Source of the DNA: an uncultured bacterium
GTDB taxonomy: Bacteria > Cyanobacteriota > Vampirovibrionia > Gastranaerophilales > Gastranaerophilaceae
DNA: 64,000 nucleotides
Direction: 5' to 3'
Assembly: GCA_949300515.1 (NCBI GenBank)
Contig: CASGEP010000008.1
Location: 1-64,000, forward strand
Made by a program: the position numbers and the translations under genes. The notes beneath the pieces are model-generated. The model made no database searches and was not told the DNA's origin. It saw only the letters and a program-made list of their open reading frames with translations. Positions within the stretch are counted from its first letter, which is position 1. Every line of letters begins with the position of its first letter. Positions 55,252 through 64,000 of the stretch are shown here, one piece after another.

Positions 55252-55280
55252 TTGACCGCAGCAAATTTTAGGGCTAAACT
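55252..55280 (+). promoter_or_regulatory. ilvC promoter
   Basis: TTGACC (55252-55257) and TAAACT (55275-55280) are 17 bp apart. AAGGAGG (55298-55304) precedes ATG 55313. The leader is too short for a transcription-attenuation peptide. Confidence 0.55.
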
Positions 55281-55282
55281 AG

Positions 55283-56311
<1,029 letters not shown>

Positions 56312-56341
56312 AGAGGAATAGAAGCACAGAGTTAGTGATTA

Positions 56342-56366
56342 ATGCCGGCAAATGCCGGCATTTTTG
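56342..56366 (+). terminator. rho-independent terminator of ilvC
   Basis: ATGCCGGC (56342-56349) pairs with GCCGGCAT (56354-56361) around AAAT, followed by TTTT. Confidence 0.92.
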
Positions 56367-56369
56367 TAT

Positions 56370-56702
56370 GTTTACACCCGCTTGAGAACGACATGCCACA
56401 GAGCTGATTTTAACGCTGCATTTGTTTGCCTGTGGTATACGTTATATTTACTCGTTCACCATTACTAAGACCCTGCGCTTCGCAAGGACAGGCTCACACA
56501 AAATTTTAAACTAAAATTTTGGTTCGCTTTGTCAAATAAATTCAGGGTGACAATACGTTAAATTCAGCATGGTAGCGGCACGTTGTTTGGCTGACCCTTA
56601 TGTTTTGCCATGCCGGACACAAAACATAAATTTCGCACGCAGCGGCACGTTAAACACAAGCGAGCCGCTGTTACGACTCCAAAACATCAGACAAATTAAA
56701 CC
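56370..56702. repeat. intergenic repeat island
   Basis: The space between ilvC and the peptidase gene holds no gene. It has a reverse-oriented copy of the 40-nt module seen at 12417-12456 (56512-56551, 36 of 40 bases match). AGCGGCACGTT occurs twice (56574-56584, 56641-56651). TTATGTTTTG (56598-56607) and CAAAACATAA (56620-56629) form a perfect 10-bp inverted repeat. Confidence 0.75.
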
Positions 56703-57905
56703 TTACGCATTAAACTCTGCGAAAAATTCCCTCAGAAGTTTATAACCCTCAAGGTATGAGTGTATGTGCACTTTTTCCTGCGGCGAGTGCATATTTTCAA
56801 TATCTGCAATACCCATCAACACAGGCTTAAAGGTCTTCCCATACTTATTTTTCTCATTTGCGTAAACATGCGTTTCGGCACCGGCGTGAAAAGAACTCAC
56901 GTCCAGCTTTATTCCCGTTTTTTTCGCCGCTTCGCGCCCGATGTTTACAAGCGTGTCATCGTCCGATTTTTCAAAGGGCTTCAAATGCTCGCTTACCTCA
57001 ATCGTTATTTCTACATTTTCGCCGTATTTCTTTTTAATTTCATCCGCAATATTTCTGTACGCATCAATAAGCTCTTTTTCATACCAGACATTTGAACTTC
57101 TTATGGAATAATGCGCACAGGCTGTCGTATTTATCACATTATCGGTGCAGTTTTTTGAAATGTATTCGATTGGATTTACAACATCTTTGGCACAGGCTAA
57201 AGTGCGCTCTATCCCGCCGCCTATGATACAGCCCAAATTTGCCGATGTTACTATCCCAAGTTCATCTTCATTTATCACACCGATTGGGGCTAATTTTACA
57301 TAGTCGGCGATGACCTTTGCCGCGTTAATCCTGTCTTTTTTACCTATATCTAAGCCGCTGTGCCCGCCGATTTTGGTTTTAACCGTGACATCAAGTTTTG
57401 TATAACTTGCGCCTGAAATTTCAAATTTGCCAAGTTCCGAAGAATCAAGCACAAGGATGTACTCACTCTCCAGCTTTGAAAAATCGACGTTGCGAATGCC
57501 GCTCATGCCCTGTTCTTCATCCCGCGTGAAAACAAGCTCCAACCCGCCGTGCTTTAAATTTTTATCTCCCGCAACCTCTTTGGCAAGGACAACCGCAGCC
57601 GCGACCCCCGTTTTGTCATCCGCCCCGAGGGTTCTTGTTTTGTCCGTTTCGATGATATCTTCTTTTATCACGACATTTACGGGATTTTCATCGCCCACGA
57701 CATCCATATGTGCACTCAGCAAAAGAGGCTTTTTTGCTTTATCCGTGGGCGGCACAAAGGCATAAACATTGCCGTAGTCGTCTTTTTTGGCATTTATTTC
57801 GCAAGATTTCAACATCTCGATTATTTTATCCGCAACTGCGCCCTCACAAAGCGAGGGGGAGGGGATTTTTGCAAGTTCCACAAATGTTTCGATGAGTTTA
57901 TCCAT
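56703..57905 (-). CDS. M20-family metallopeptidase (peptidase T-like)
   Basis: A 400-residue cytosolic zinc aminopeptidase of the M20 family. The zinc ligand region SAHMDVVGD (about 52-60), LGADDKTGVAAA (second Asp), TRDEEQGMSG (Glu pair), LVLDSSELG and a late SFHAGAETHVYAN (third His) match PepT-like tripeptidases. The dimerisation domain spans about 170-290. It likely feeds on imported peptides. It directly precedes trpS in transcription order with one base between the trpS stop and its ATG, hinting at coupling. Confidence 0.9.
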   Translation of the reverse strand: MDKLIETFVELAKIPSPSLCEGAVADKIIEMLKSCEINAKKDDYGNVYAFVPPTDKAKKPLLLSAHMDVVGDENPVNVVIKEDIIETDKTRTLGADDKTGVAAAVVLAKEVAGDKNLKHGGLELVFTRDEEQGMSGIRNVDFSKLESEYILVLDSSELGKFEISGASYTKLDVTVKTKIGGHSGLDIGKKDRINAAKVIADYVKLAPIGVINEDELGIVTSANLGCIIGGGIERTLACAKDVVNPIEYISKNCTDNVINTTACAHYSIRSSNVWYEKELIDAYRNIADEIKKKYGENVEITIEVSEHLKPFEKSDDDTLVNIGREAAKKTGIKLDVSSFHAGAETHVYANEKNKYGKTFKPVLMGIADIENMHSPQEKVHIHSYLEGYKLLREFFAEFNA

Positions 57906-58916
57906 TTAATACATCCTTACAACTTCTTTTACCTTATCCAGAACAATTTGGGCGTCTTTTTGTGCTTTTTGCGAGCCTTCAAGGAGAATTTCGCGAACAA
58001 CTTTTGGATTTTCGCACAATTGACGGCGCTTTTCGCGAATAGGCGCAAGCATTTCGTTAACTCTTTGTGCAAGCTCTCTTTTGCACTGTGCACAGCCGAT
58101 TTGCCCCATGCGGCAAAGCCCTTCGATTTCTTCGACTTTTACTTCATCGGAAAAAATCTTCCAATAATCAAAAACGACTTCGCAATCCTCGGGATGTCCG
58201 GGGTCATCACGTCTTAGGCGGCTTCTGTCCGTTATTGCACTCATAATTTTTTTGGTTGTTGTTTCTTCATCGTCCGAAATTTTTATATCGTTATTAAAAG
58301 ATTTGCCCATTTTATTGCCGTCAATTCCTTTCATAAGAGGAATTTGAGTCAACAGGGGCTCAGGCTCGATAAAAAAGTCTGTTTTATAAGTATTGTTGAA
58401 ACGTCTTATGATATCGCGTGTAAGTTCTACGTGGGGAATTTGATCCACTCCCACGGGCACGTAATGCGCATTAAACATCATAATATCCGCGCTCATAAGC
58501 ACGGGATAACCCAAAAGCCCGTATGAAACCTGCGCTTCGCTGTGTCCGCCTTCCCTCAGCGCCCGCGCCATATCTTTTAAGGTCGGATCGCGCTCTACCC
58601 AGTTTTGAGGAGTTATCATGCTGAGATAAATGTGAAGCTGGGCAATTTGCGGTACCATTGACTGCACGTAAATCGTTGAGTGTTCAGAGTCAATTCCGCA
58701 TGCAAGCCAGTCAAGCGCAACATTTAAAACGTTATCGCAAAGGGTGTCCGTCGCGTCAAATTTTGTGGTCAGAGCATGCCAGTCGGCAATAAAAAAATAA
58801 CTGTCATATTCGCTCTGCAACTTTTTCCAGTTTGCAAGCACACCGAAATAATGTCCAAGGTGTAACTTGCCCGTCGGGCGCATGCCCGATACTATTCTTT
58901 TTTTATTTTCTGCCAT
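57906..58916 (-). CDS. trpS: tryptophanyl-tRNA synthetase
   Basis: A 336-residue class I synthetase that charges tRNA-Trp. The HIGH motif is HLGHY in TGKLHLGHYFG (about 15-25) and the KMSKS loop is KMGKS (about 201-205). WHALTTKFDAT, GYPVLMSADIM and VPVGVDQIPHVELTRDI carry the tryptophan and adenylate pocket. Length is standard. Its start overlaps the end of the upstream TPR gene by 14 bases, so translation of the two is coupled. Confidence 0.97.
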   Translation of the reverse strand: MAENKKRIVSGMRPTGKLHLGHYFGVLANWKKLQSEYDSYFFIADWHALTTKFDATDTLCDNVLNVALDWLACGIDSEHSTIYVQSMVPQIAQLHIYLSMITPQNWVERDPTLKDMARALREGGHSEAQVSYGLLGYPVLMSADIMMFNAHYVPVGVDQIPHVELTRDIIRRFNNTYKTDFFIEPEPLLTQIPLMKGIDGNKMGKSFNNDIKISDDEETTTKKIMSAITDRSRLRRDDPGHPEDCEVVFDYWKIFSDEVKVEEIEGLCRMGQIGCAQCKRELAQRVNEMLAPIREKRRQLCENPKVVREILLEGSQKAQKDAQIVLDKVKEVVRMY

Positions 58917-60696
58917 TTTGTTCTTCTGCCTCTTTTATAATCCTCAATGCTTCATCATAATCGCTAAATAGCATTAATGCCTCATCAGCCGCTTTTTTTG
59001 CCTTTTCAAATTCCCCTAATTTCAAATAACACTGACCCAAATTGCAAAGCAGGATGTGATTTTTAGGAAAATCTTTCGCCAGTTTCTCAAAAATTCCGCA
59101 GGCTTTTTCGTAATCTTCGAGTTTTAAATAACAAATACCGAGCATATTGAGTACTTCGGGGTTATTTGTTGTTATATTGAGCAAATCTTCAAGCACCTGG
59201 CGGGCAGTGTCGTATTTTTCTTGGGAAGAATACACCCTTGCAAGGTTATAGAGGGCAATATAGTTCTTTGGATTTATTTTTATTGCCTCCTGGAGTTTTT
59301 TTAAGCCTTCGTCGATTTTTGCCTCAGAAACAAGATTTTCACCCCAGTGTGCGATGTAGTCGGCATTTTGGGGGCACAACGAAACGGCTTTTCGATAGTA
59401 TTCATCCGCCTGAGCAAAATTATTTGTTTTGTTCAGTGCAACGGCATAGGCAAAAACTATCTCCGGCTCGTCAGGTTCAAGTTCAACAGCCTGTTTCAGC
59501 TCATCCAGCGCCCAATCGGACATATTCATTTTCAGATACAAAAGCCCTAAATCTTTTCTTACATAAGGATTGTGAGGCTCAAGAGCAATACACTTTCTGA
59601 ATGCATCTTTTGCCGCTTCAAAGTCCTCGATATTTATGTAGCACAGTGCAAAATTATAATATATCTCAACATCAACTTTGCCGCGCTTTATTAACGACTG
59701 CAAAACCTCTATCGCACTTTCATTTGCACCCGTAAGCCTTAAAAGCGCAGCTTCTTTTTTCTGCAAATCCACCCCGTTAGGGTTAAATTTCAAAAGCTCT
59801 TTTACGACTTTGAGCGCCTCCTGATACTCTCTTACCTCGATAAGCAGAGATAAAAGGTTGTTTCTGTGGTTGAGTTTATCTGGATTAATGGAAATAAGGC
59901 TTCTGTACAGACTTATTGCAAGCTCGTAAATTCCCGCCCTCCACGCACAATACGCAAGTGTCGACATAAGAGAAACGGAAGGCTCTTTTTTATATGCTTT
60001 GTTAAAATAATCAAAAGCCTTTTTATATTCGCCTTTTACCTGATAAAGCAGCCCCAGATTATAGTTTGTCAGCGGCAGCTCTTTATCCTGCGCTATTGCA
60101 GATTCCAGAACAAGTTTTGCATTGTCGAGCTGATTTAGAGCAATGTAGCTGCTTGCAAGGTTATTCTGCATTTGCAGATGGTCGGGACGAAGCTCAATTG
60201 CTTTTTTAAGCGGCTCTATTGCCTCGCTGTGCATATTTTGCGAAACAAAAGCCGTTGCATATATGTAATAGAGCAGATAATCGTCTTTTTTGATTTCCAA
60301 AACGGGTTTTAAAATTTTAATAATTTCTTCATGATGCCCCTGACGCATTAAAATCACACATAAATTTTTATATGCATCAAAAAACTTGTTCCTGAGTTCT
60401 ATTACTCTTTTGTACCCCTTAATCGCTTCATCTTCAAAACCCAGCTTATCTTCGCAGTTTGCAAGATAATAAAGCGCCGTAGCATCGTTGTTGTCCGCTT
60501 CATACGCCTTTTTAAAGGCTGCTTTTGCCTTGTTGAAGTCTTTTAAGTTAATATAGCAAAGTCCCAGATTTTTTATAACGCCCGTATCACGCTCGCCTTC
60601 AAGGTTTACTTTCTCCAGAAGTACTGCCGCGCGGTCAAATTCACTCTTTGCAATCAAATCCGCAACTTGATTTATAATACTGTTTTTGTTTTCCAT
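58903..60696 (-). CDS. TPR-repeat protein, soluble
   Basis: A 597-residue protein made almost wholly of about 16 TPR units of the 34-residue kind (for example LGLCYINLKDFNKAKAAFKKAYEADNNDATALYYLANCED, NLGLLYQVKGEYKKAFDYFNKAYKKEP, NLGQCYLKLGEFEKAKKAADEAL). No signal peptide or membrane segment, so a cytosolic scaffold is likely. Downstream overlap with trpS by 14 bases. The partner is unknown. It is the largest of the four TPR proteins in the window and the only one in the TPR-trpS-peptidase operon. Confidence 0.85.
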   Translation of the reverse strand: MENKNSIINQVADLIAKSEFDRAAVLLEKVNLEGERDTGVIKNLGLCYINLKDFNKAKAAFKKAYEADNNDATALYYLANCEDKLGFEDEAIKGYKRVIELRNKFFDAYKNLCVILMRQGHHEEIIKILKPVLEIKKDDYLLYYIYATAFVSQNMHSEAIEPLKKAIELRPDHLQMQNNLASSYIALNQLDNAKLVLESAIAQDKELPLTNYNLGLLYQVKGEYKKAFDYFNKAYKKEPSVSLMSTLAYCAWRAGIYELAISLYRSLISINPDKLNHRNNLLSLLIEVREYQEALKVVKELLKFNPNGVDLQKKEAALLRLTGANESAIEVLQSLIKRGKVDVEIYYNFALCYINIEDFEAAKDAFRKCIALEPHNPYVRKDLGLLYLKMNMSDWALDELKQAVELEPDEPEIVFAYAVALNKTNNFAQADEYYRKAVSLCPQNADYIAHWGENLVSEAKIDEGLKKLQEAIKINPKNYIALYNLARVYSSQEKYDTARQVLEDLLNITTNNPEVLNMLGICYLKLEDYEKACGIFEKLAKDFPKNHILLCNLGQCYLKLGEFEKAKKAADEALMLFSDYDEALRIIKEAEEQNGRK

Positions 60697-60835
60697 AATT
60701 ATAATTATAGCAAAGAAAAGGTTTTTATGATAGAATAGTACTGTCTTTTATCAAAAATCGCGTGAAACAGCGAAAAAAGGCATATTAGGAGTTTTAGTTA
60801 CTGCTTCATAAAACACAAAAAAGGAGAAAAAATTA

Positions 60836-63499
60836 ATGACAACACAAAAACGTGTATGGCTTTTCAGAGAAGGCAACGCCGATATGCGCAACTTACTCGG
60901 CGGAAAAGGAGCCAATCTTGCCGAGATGACAAATGCAGGTCTGCCCGTTCCTCCGGGGCTGACAATTACCACCGAAACATGTATGGAATACATTAATTCG
61001 GGTAATAAAATGCCTGAGGGGGTTATGGATGAAGTAAAAGCAGCCCTTAAAGATGTTGAACAACAAACAGGCAAAAAATTCGGCGACAGCGAAAATCCGC
61101 TTTTGGTTTCGGTTCGCTCGGGCGCAAGACTTTCCATGCCGGGTATGATGGAAACAATTTTGAACCTCGGCATGAACGATGAAACAGTTCAAGGTATGAT
61201 TAAACTTACCAACAATCCTCGTTTTTGTTATGACTCATACCGCAGATTTTTAACAATGTTCGGCTCTGTTGCATGGGATATTGAAAGAACTAAATTTGAA
61301 GAATATATTGACAAAATTAAAGAACAAAAAGGCTTAAAACAAGATACGGAATTAAGCGCAGATGATTGGAAATCGCTCATCGAGCCTTATAAAGAGTTAA
61401 TCAAAAAAGAAACAGGAAAAGATTTCCCGCAAGACCCCATGATACAGCTTCAGGAAGCAATTGAGGCGGTATTTAGAAGCTGGAATATCCCCCGTGCGGT
61501 TGCATACCGTAACCACTACAAAATCGACCACAGCTACGGTACAGCCGTAAACGTTCAAACAATGGTATTCGGCAACATGGGTGACGACTGTGCAACAGGT
61601 GTTTCATTCACAAGAAACCCCTCAACAGGTGAAAATGAATTCTACGGCGAATATTTAACAAATGCGCAGGGCGAAGACGTTGTTGCAGGCATCAGAACAC
61701 CTAAACCCATCAGCGAACTTCAAAACGAAATGCCCGAACTTTACAAACAGTACGTTGAAATCGCCAAAAACCTTGAAAAACACTACAAAGATGTTCAGGA
61801 TATGGAATTTACGATTGAACGCGGCAAATTATACGTTCTGCAAACAAGAAACGGTAAAAGAACTGCTGCTGCTGCTGTAAGATGCGCCGTTGAAATGGAA
61901 AAAGAAGGCATAATCACAAAAGAACGCGCAATTTCTCTTGTTGATCCTTACCAATTGTATCAACTCTTGTTGCCCTCTTTTGACCCCAAAGCCAAAAAAG
62001 AAGCTCACAAAATCGCTCAGGGTCTTGCAGCTTCTCCGGGTGCCGCTGTAGGTAAAATCGTTTTTGATACTGACGAAGCTGCTAAACGCGGTGCTGACGG
62101 CGAAAAAGTTATCTTAGTCAGAATTGAAACATGCCCCGATGATATCCACGGCATGATTGCTTCTCAAGGTGTATTAACACTCAGAGGCGGTATGACTTCT
62201 CACGCTGCAGTTGTTGCAAAAGGCATGGGCAAACCCTGTGTTGCAGGCTGCGAAGATTTAAAAATCGACCTTGCAAACAAAACTTTAACCGCAGGTGACG
62301 GCGCAGTTTACAAAGAAAACGACATCATCTCGCTTGACGGCGGTACGGGTGAAGTTATGGCAGGGGAAGTTAAAACTCACCATGCAGATATGGATGAAAA
62401 CTTTGAAACACTGTTCAGATGGGTTGATGAAACCAAAAAACTTACGGTAAGAGCTAATGCCGACACCCCGACAGATGTTATAAACGCTGTTAAATTGGGC
62501 GCTCAAGGTGTTGGTCTTTGCCGTACGGAACATATGTTTATGGATCCTCAAAGACTTCCCTGGGTTCAAAAAATGATTATCGCAGGAACTCCCGAAGCAA
62601 GAAAAGAAGCTCTTGATAAACTTTTACCAATGCAATATCAAGACTTTGTCGACATGTTCAGAGCACTGAACGGACTTCCGATGACAATTCGTCTGCTGGA
62701 TCCTCCGCTTCATGAATTCTTACCCGACAAAGAAAGCTTAATCGAACAAGTTGCGACCCTTAAGGCTCAAGGCAAAGACTACAAAAAAGAGGAAGACCTG
62801 CTTCATGTTGTTGAAAACTTGAGCGAATCTAACCCGATGATGGGCTTAAGAGGCTGCCGTTTGGGTCTTATGTTCCCTGAAATTAACGAAATGCAAGTAA
62901 GAGCAATATTTATGGCAGCATGCGACCTTAAAAAAGAAGGTTTAGAAGTTAAGCCTGAGGTTATGATTCCTCTTGTATCTCACGTTAACGAGCTTAGAAT
63001 TGACCGCGAACTTTTAGAGCGCGTAGCTCATGAAGTAATGGAAGAAAAAGGCGTTGATGTAGATTATATGTTCGGTACAATGATTGAAATTCCGCGTGCG
63101 GCGCTTACTGCGGATGAAATCGCCCAATACGCTCAATTCTTCTCATTCGGTACAAACGACCTGACACAAATGACTTTCGGCTTCTCGCGCGACGATGCGG
63201 AAGGTAAATTCTTAAATAAATACGTTGAAGAAAAAATCCTGCCGCGCAACCCGTTTGAATCGCTTGATCAGGTTGGCGTAGGTCAGTTAATGCAAATCGC
63301 TTTAGATAAAGCGCTTAAAGTAAGACCTGACTTAAAACGCGGCATTTGCGGCGAACACGGCGGCGATCCGGATTCGGTTAAATTCTGCCACAGAATAGGC
63401 TTGAATTACGTTTCCTGCTCTCCGTTTAGAGTTCCGCAGGCGAGACTGGCTGCAGCTCAGGCGGTAATTGAAGAAAAAAGCAACCTTGTTTTAGTGTAA
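60836..63499 (+). CDS. ppdK: pyruvate, phosphate dikinase
   Basis: An 887-residue enzyme interconverting pyruvate + ATP + phosphate with phosphoenolpyruvate + AMP + pyrophosphate, serving glycolysis or gluconeogenesis in anaerobes. The N-terminal ATP-grasp starts VWLFREGNADMRNLLGGKGANLAEM. The phospho-histidine is H456 in GGMTSHAAVVAKG. The C-terminal PEP/pyruvate domain has LGAQGVGLCRTEHMF, IRLLDPPLHEFLP and FFSFGTNDLTQMTFGFSRDD. Length is standard. AAAAAGGAG lies six bases upstream. Codon use is regular, suggesting high expression. It is monocistronic with a strong terminator. Confidence 0.98.
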   Translation: MTTQKRVWLFREGNADMRNLLGGKGANLAEMTNAGLPVPPGLTITTETCMEYINSGNKMPEGVMDEVKAALKDVEQQTGKKFGDSENPLLVSVRSGARLSMPGMMETILNLGMNDETVQGMIKLTNNPRFCYDSYRRFLTMFGSVAWDIERTKFEEYIDKIKEQKGLKQDTELSADDWKSLIEPYKELIKKETGKDFPQDPMIQLQEAIEAVFRSWNIPRAVAYRNHYKIDHSYGTAVNVQTMVFGNMGDDCATGVSFTRNPSTGENEFYGEYLTNAQGEDVVAGIRTPKPISELQNEMPELYKQYVEIAKNLEKHYKDVQDMEFTIERGKLYVLQTRNGKRTAAAAVRCAVEMEKEGIITKERAISLVDPYQLYQLLLPSFDPKAKKEAHKIAQGLAASPGAAVGKIVFDTDEAAKRGADGEKVILVRIETCPDDIHGMIASQGVLTLRGGMTSHAAVVAKGMGKPCVAGCEDLKIDLANKTLTAGDGAVYKENDIISLDGGTGEVMAGEVKTHHADMDENFETLFRWVDETKKLTVRANADTPTDVINAVKLGAQGVGLCRTEHMFMDPQRLPWVQKMIIAGTPEARKEALDKLLPMQYQDFVDMFRALNGLPMTIRLLDPPLHEFLPDKESLIEQVATLKAQGKDYKKEEDLLHVVENLSESNPMMGLRGCRLGLMFPEINEMQVRAIFMAACDLKKEGLEVKPEVMIPLVSHVNELRIDRELLERVAHEVMEEKGVDVDYMFGTMIEIPRAALTADEIAQYAQFFSFGTNDLTQMTFGFSRDDAEGKFLNKYVEEKILPRNPFESLDQVGVGQLMQIALDKALKVRPDLKRGICGEHGGDPDSVKFCHRIGLNYVSCSPFRVPQARLAAAQAVIEEKSNLVLV

Positions 63500-63527
63500 A
63501 AAATAACACTAAATAAGATAATACAAG

Positions 63528-63562
63528 CTTAATGCCCGCAAATGCGGGCATTAAGTGTTTTT
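63528..63562 (+). terminator. rho-independent terminator of ppdK
   Basis: A 12-bp stem (CTTAATGCCCGC at 63528-63539, GCGGGCATTAAG at 63544-63555) with an AAAT loop, then TGTTTTT. Confidence 0.9.
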
Positions 63563-63614
63563 GCACAAAAGTAAACTTACAATTTTAACACAAAATGCCC
63601 GGGTAGAAAATATA

Positions 63615-63631
63615 TGCTATAATTTTGTTTA
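63615..63631 (+). promoter_or_regulatory. extended -10 promoter of fliI
   Basis: TGCTATAAT (TATAAT at 63618-63623) ends eight bases before ATG 63632. No ribosome binding site and no clear -35 are present. Confidence 0.5.
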
Positions 63632-64000
63632 ATGGATGAAAGTTTAGAGTTAAAAATTCAAAACCTGAAAACAAAAGCTTTTAACACCCTTGAAAATACG
63701 CAGAAAATACGCAGTTGTACGGGTTTAAGGGTGCAGTGTCAAAACTTTTAGGTTTGACTGTGGAAGTTAAGCTTCCGGGGCTTAAAATCGGTGATTTGTG
63801 CTATATTCAAACATACACCGGCGAAAAAAAAGCCGCCGAAGTCGTCGCCTTTAAGGGCGACAGCGCACAGCTTCTTTTACTTTACGACGGGGAAGGTATC
63901 GGACAGGGCAGTCTGGTTGAAACAACAGGCGGACCGATTATGCTTCCGGTGGGAGAATTTTTACTGGGCAGGCTTATAAACCCTCTCGGGGAGCCGTTGG
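63632..64000 (+). pseudogene. fliI: flagellar export ATPase FliI, frameshifted and cut by the window edge
   Basis: The reading frame from ATG 63632 opens MDESLELKIQNLKTKAFNT and runs to a TAG near 63748 because an 11-bp exact tandem duplication (GAAAATACGCA, 63692-63702 and 63703-63713) shifts it. With one copy removed it continues as LYGFKGAVSKLLGLTVEV, KIGDLCYIQT, GEGIGQGSLV and VGEFLLGRLINPLGEPL, the N-terminal beta domain of the FliI/type III ATPase family. A downstream TTG (63715) or GTG could still start a slightly shorter protein, so loss of function is not certain. Partial: the rest lies beyond 64000. Confidence 0.8.

Noticed and set aside
63791-63979. A 62-residue ORF near the right end
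   Set aside because: It is an out-of-frame shadow of fliI; the FliI N-terminal motifs are in another frame.

Overview
The window looks like a chromosomal segment of an AT-rich, double-membraned, anaerobic gut-type bacterium, most like Vampirovibrionia/Melainabacteria (Gastranaerophilales). This is inferred from gene content and style, not from a database search. Kdo synthesis (kdsB), a two-partner secretion barrel and a secretin indicate an outer membrane. B12-dependent ribonucleotide reductase, pyruvate phosphate dikinase and a rubredoxin/flavodiiron pair fit anaerobic life. A PDZ-DUF512 radical-SAM-like protein of a family common in cyanobacteria and Firmicutes also fits. No rRNA, tRNA, transposase, prophage or CRISPR array was found.

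Layout: 0.2-6.3 kb holds a DUF6973-like protein, a TpsB transporter and a divergent 1050-residue TpsA exoprotein. 6.4-16.6 kb holds a TPR protein, kdsB, an orphan Flp pilin, an aminotransferase, a glycosyltransferase, rpsP, ffh, a membrane protein, and the DUF512/PadR pair. 16.7-21.5 kb reads forward: uppS, rdgB, a GAF/HD-GYP protein and a TPR protein. From 35.9 back to 21.5 kb is one long reverse run: TPR, nrnA, yihY, a YhaM-like HD protein, an exported protein, cinA/pncC, the Tad pilus machine (cpaB-cpaC-cpaE-cpaF-tadB-tadC), then ribD, aroQ, thiL and ispD. 36-42 kb reads forward: nrdJ, a degenerate PIG-L-like protein, rubredoxin, a flavodiiron protein and a PF06838 PLP enzyme. 42-64 kb holds radA, flagellin, dnaB, a broken SNF2 helicase, a broken dnaE, a DMT protein, a DUF815 ATPase, ilvC, an M20 peptidase, trpS, a TPR protein, ppdK and the start of a frameshifted fliI.

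The most unusual signal is a GC-rich modular repeat. Conserved 23-24 bp units are separated by a small set of recurring spacers. It occurs in frame inside the C-terminal linker of nrdJ (37930-38204) and again, with stop codons and frame-breaking lengths, as noncoding DNA after the rubredoxin gene (39488-39650), with spacers in the same order. A second, AT-neutral family of degenerate palindromes (core TCATCCTGAAC) fills intergenic islands at 12.4-12.7, 43.8-44.1, 50.2 and 56.4-56.7 kb.

Three genes carry frame-breaking lesions: a 35-bp exact tandem duplication in the SNF2 gene, a missing segment in dnaE, and an 11-bp exact tandem duplication in fliI. Whether these are real or assembly errors must be settled from reads. 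Several genes without a ribosome binding site (ffh, radA, DUF815, fliI, one TPR gene) have a -10-like box 6-8 nt before the start codon, which suggests leaderless mRNAs. All promoters listed are by-eye matches.
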